Both the position numbers and the translations under genes were made by a program. A stretch of DNA of 7,070 bases, taken from assembly GCA_001805655.1 (NCBI GenBank), contig MHGR01000035.1:1-7070 (forward strand). The letters run 5' to 3'. Every line of letters begins with the position of its first letter. The first letter of the stretch is position 1. The stretch is from Omnitrophica WOR_2 bacterium RIFCSPHIGHO2_02_FULL_52_10 (lineage in GTDB: Bacteria > Omnitrophota > Gorgyraeia > Zapsychrales > Zapsychraceae). The notes under the pieces were generated by a model. It was not told where the DNA came from. It was given only the letters and a program-made list of their open reading frames with translations, and ran no database searches. This document shows, in pieces, positions 4,516 through 7,070 of this stretch.

Positions 4516-7070
4516 CGGGAGACGAAATACGGTCGAAGTTCTTAGCGTTCTTCGCGACCAAAGACCATACGGTCGTCGAAAGCGACTCCTTGGTGCCCAA
4601 AGACGACCCCACGGTCTTGTTCACCACGGCCGGCATGCAGCAATTCAAGCGGCAGTTTTTGGGCCATACCGGGCATTACACGCGCGCCGCGTCCTCCCAA
4701 AAGTGCTTGCGTACCGATGACCTCGATAAGGTCGGCAAAACGGATTTCCATCACACGTTCTTTGAAATGCTCGGGAATTTCTCCTTCGGTGATTACTTCA
4801 AGCGCGATGCCATCGTCTGGGCATGGGAATTCTTGACCGGAGAGCTCAAAATCCCCAAGGCCAAGCTTTGGGTTTCCGTTTATAAGGAGGACGCTGAGGC
4901 AGAAGAAATCTGGCTCAAAGAAGTCAAAGTGGATCCCAAAAAAATCATCCGGTTAGGAGACAAGAGCAATTTCTGGCCGTCGGAAGCCAGGGAGAAAGGC
5001 CCGAACGGTCCATGCGGGCCGTGCTCGGAAATATTTTACGATTACGGCGTAAATAAAAACTGCAAAAATAAAAATTGCGATCCCGGCTGCGACTGCGGCC
5101 GCTTTTCGGAAGTCTGGAATCTGGTCTTCACGCAGTTTGACCGCAAAGAGGGGGGCGTCCTGGAGCCGCTGCCGAATAAAAATATCGATACCGGCATGGG
5201 CCTGGAGCGGTTGGCCGCGCTGGTGCAGGGCAAGCGAAGCAATTTTGACACCGACCTGTTCGCCCCAATCCTGGAAGCCATCGACGCGCAGTTGGGCAAG
5301 GCCAAGACCGACATCAGCACCCAAGAGAAACGGATCATTACCGATCACCTGCGCGCCATCGTTTTCGGCATTGCCGATGGGGTTATCCCCTCAAACGAAG
5401 GCCGGGGTTATGTGATCAAGAAACTGATTGTGGATATCACGGACATCATCCTTAAGAAAGGCAGCACCAAGCCGCTGATCCATGCTCTCGCGCCATCGGT
5501 AGCTTTAGCGATGCAGAAGGCCTACCCGGACATCGGTAAAAAGATCCGGAATATTGGGAGCATCATCGAGAACATCGAAAAAGCCTATATTAAAGTGCGC
5601 CAGGAGCGTTTGCCCGAACTGAAGGCCAAAGCGAAGGCGTGCCCGCAAGACTCGCCGCAACTGGGTGAACTCATGTTCATCTACCGCGATACCTTCGGCC
5701 TGACCATCCCGACAATCCAAAATGCCATGGGCGAAATCGGAATTGCCAGAACCGTTTTGGATAAAGCGAACGCGGTTTTTGAGCAACGCATGGCGCATCA
5801 GCAAAAACAGTCCAGGGCATCCAGCAAAATGACCGGCGATGTGTTCACGGCAACGGATATTGATCTCAATGTCCCCAAAACCGAGTTCGCGGGCTATGAC
5901 CATGCGGAAAGCTCAAGCACCCTCCTCAAGCTGTATATCGGCCAGCGGCCGGTCAATGAAATTGCCGGCGGCGATCATGTTAAAGTCATCCTCGACCGGA
6001 CGCCGTTTTATGCCGAGGCCGGCGGCCAGGTCGGCGACACCGGATATATTCGCCATGCGTCTGGGCAAATCCGCGTGGAGGACACCCAAAAAATCGACGA
6101 TGTGTATCTGCACCAAGGCATTGTTGAAAAGGGGATTTTCCGGACCAATGACCAGGTTAACGCGCAGATTGACCTCCCGCGGCGGTTGTCCATCATGCGC
6201 CACCATACCGCCACGCATATTTTGCAGGCGGCGTTACGCGACATTTTGGGCAGCCACGTGCAGCAACAGGGGTCGCTGGTCGCCGAAGACCGGCTGCGGT
6301 TCGATTTCACGCACCCCAAGGCGATCACACAGGAGGACATCGAGCGCATCGAGCGGTATGTCAATGAGCGCATCCTCAACTGCGATACCGTCACAAAAGA
6401 TATTCTGCCGATCGAGCTGGCCAGAAAAAGCGGGGCCCTGGCTTTTTTTGCCGAGAAATACGGGAAGACGGTGCGCGTGGTATCCATTGACTCTTATTCG
6501 AAAGAATTTTGCGGCGGCACGCATCTGGACTCGACCGGCCAAATCGGCCTGTTTAAAATCATCTCGGAAAGCGCGATTGCCCAGGGGATAAGACGCCTGG
6601 AGGCCAAGGCGGGGTCATTTGCCCTCCAATACATGGCTGGCCAGGAAAGGGAGCTCCTGAAGATATCCAAACTGCTGAAAGCGCCGGCCGGAGAATTGTT
6701 TGATAAATTAAGCGCCCAGTCCAAACGGCTGAAACAGCTGGAAAAAGATGTTGCCGAATACCGGTTTGAATCAATACAGAAATCGCTGGATGCAGTCCTG
6801 CAAAGCGCGGAGAAATCAAATGGCATCCAGGTTATCAGCCACGCGTTCAAAGACGTGGATATCGAGCTGCTGCGCAGGATTTCCGATGTGCTCAAAAGGA
6901 AGTCCAAATCGGCCATCATACTCCTCGGCGCGCATGCAGAGGGAAACGCCTCGATTCTCCTGGCGGTCAGCGATGACCTCGTCAAAAAAGGGTATAAAGC
7001 CGATGAGATGATCCAGGACATCGCCCCGCTCATTAACGGCCAGGGCGGAGGGCGGCCCCAATTGGCGCAG
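4512..7070 (+). CDS. alaS: Alanyl-tRNA synthetase AlaRS (3' end outside window)
   Basis: AlaRS charges tRNA-Ala with alanine and clears mischarged Ser/Gly. The frame is open for 853 codons to the window edge; E. coli AlaRS has 876, so about 20-30 residues are missing. It starts MTGDEIRSKFLAFF, and the class II catalytic core includes HHTFFEMLGNFSFGDYF (80-96) and motif 3 DTGMGLERLAAL (227-238). N295 in PSNEGRGY and D393 in YRDTFG align with the E. coli residues I recall as reading G3:U70. The editing domain has AEAGGQVGD (501-509) and the four expected zinc ligands H565, H569, C667 and H671. A coiled segment (about 710-755) and a C-Ala domain ending GGGRPQLAQ follow. Odd points are a CX4CX3CXC insertion (184-195) and loss of the usual RRIIRRA arginines after GYV (300-310). 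The ATG overlaps the recX stop as ATGA, with AGGAA at 4504-4508. Confidence 0.98.
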   Translation, partial: MTGDEIRSKFLAFFATKDHTVVESDSLVPKDDPTVLFTTAGMQQFKRQFLGHTGHYTRAASSQKCLRTDDLDKVGKTDFHHTFFEMLGNFSFGDYFKRDAIVWAWEFLTGELKIPKAKLWVSVYKEDAEAEEIWLKEVKVDPKKIIRLGDKSNFWPSEAREKGPNGPCGPCSEIFYDYGVNKNCKNKNCDPGCDCGRFSEVWNLVFTQFDRKEGGVLEPLPNKNIDTGMGLERLAALVQGKRSNFDTDLFAPILEAIDAQLGKAKTDISTQEKRIITDHLRAIVFGIADGVIPSNEGRGYVIKKLIVDITDIILKKGSTKPLIHALAPSVALAMQKAYPDIGKKIRNIGSIIENIEKAYIKVRQERLPELKAKAKACPQDSPQLGELMFIYRDTFGLTIPTIQNAMGEIGIARTVLDKANAVFEQRMAHQQKQSRASSKMTGDVFTATDIDLNVPKTEFAGYDHAESSSTLLKLYIGQRPVNEIAGGDHVKVILDRTPFYAEAGGQVGDTGYIRHASGQIRVEDTQKIDDVYLHQGIVEKGIFRTNDQVNAQIDLPRRLSIMRHHTATHILQAALRDILGSHVQQQGSLVAEDRLRFDFTHPKAITQEDIERIERYVNERILNCDTVTKDILPIELARKSGALAFFAEKYGKTVRVVSIDSYSKEFCGGTHLDSTGQIGLFKIISESAIAQGIRRLEAKAGSFALQYMAGQERELLKISKLLKAPAGELFDKLSAQSKRLKQLEKDVAEYRFESIQKSLDAVLQSAEKSNGIQVISHAFKDVDIELLRRISDVLKRKSKSAIILLGAHAEGNASILLAVSDDLVKKGYKADEMIQDIAPLINGQGGGRPQLAQ

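Noticed and set aside
5839..6591. 250-codon open frame on the + strand
   Set aside because: It lies wholly inside alaS in another frame, is rich in Arg and Ser, and has no recognisable domain; the alaS frame has its conserved editing motifs here.
6494..7033. 179-codon open frame on the - strand
   Set aside because: It is antisense to the alaS C-terminal part, with a Ser/Leu-rich low-complexity composition typical of a shadow frame.

Overview
The window looks like a piece of bacterial chromosome: moderate G+C, intact genes, every supported gene on the + strand, and no transposase, phage or CRISPR signal. The order recA-recX-alaS, the divergent alanyl-tRNA synthetase and a neighbouring cluster of small prepilins suggest an uncultivated Gram-negative-type lineage such as Omnitrophota or a relative. 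That placement is an inference from gene content, not something the sequence proves.

Left part (1-1650): the probable last 17 codons of one gene, a long terminator-like hairpin (86-141), then three consecutive type IV pilin-like genes at 153-578, 590-943 and 1039-1650. Each has a short basic leader, a prepilin peptidase-type site and a hydrophobic helix, but they belong to different classes: a main-pilin or GspG/H-like protein, a PilV/GspI-like protein and a PilW/GspJ-like protein. Together they look like the subunit set of a pilus or secretion pseudopilus. No ATPase, platform protein or peptidase gene is in view.

Middle (1651-3005): a gene-free stretch with three palindromes packed into about 130 bp (1694-1825), a promoter and a tRNA-Ala(CGC) gene with encoded CCA (1890-1965). 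Next comes a short palindromic spacer that contains a good promoter for rsmE (16S rRNA m3U1498 methyltransferase, 2043-2777). After rsmE lies a leader region with a perfect consensus sigma-70 promoter and two hairpins upstream of recA.

Right part (3006-7070): recA, recX and alaS, closely packed and co-oriented. recX and alaS overlap by ATGA, so the three are probably one transcript from the recA promoter. RecX modulates RecA filaments. AlaRS charges the kind of tRNA encoded 2.5 kb upstream, and that tRNA carries the G3:U70 identity pair. alaS runs off the window at codon 853, probably about 20-30 codons before its stop.

I did not find a clearly new multi-gene system. The points most worth a second look are the palindrome cluster, the promoter inside the palindromic spacer, the recA leader structures without a recognisable LexA box, the offset prepilin motif of the second pilin gene, the cysteine cluster of the third, and the altered arginine-rich helix of AlaRS.
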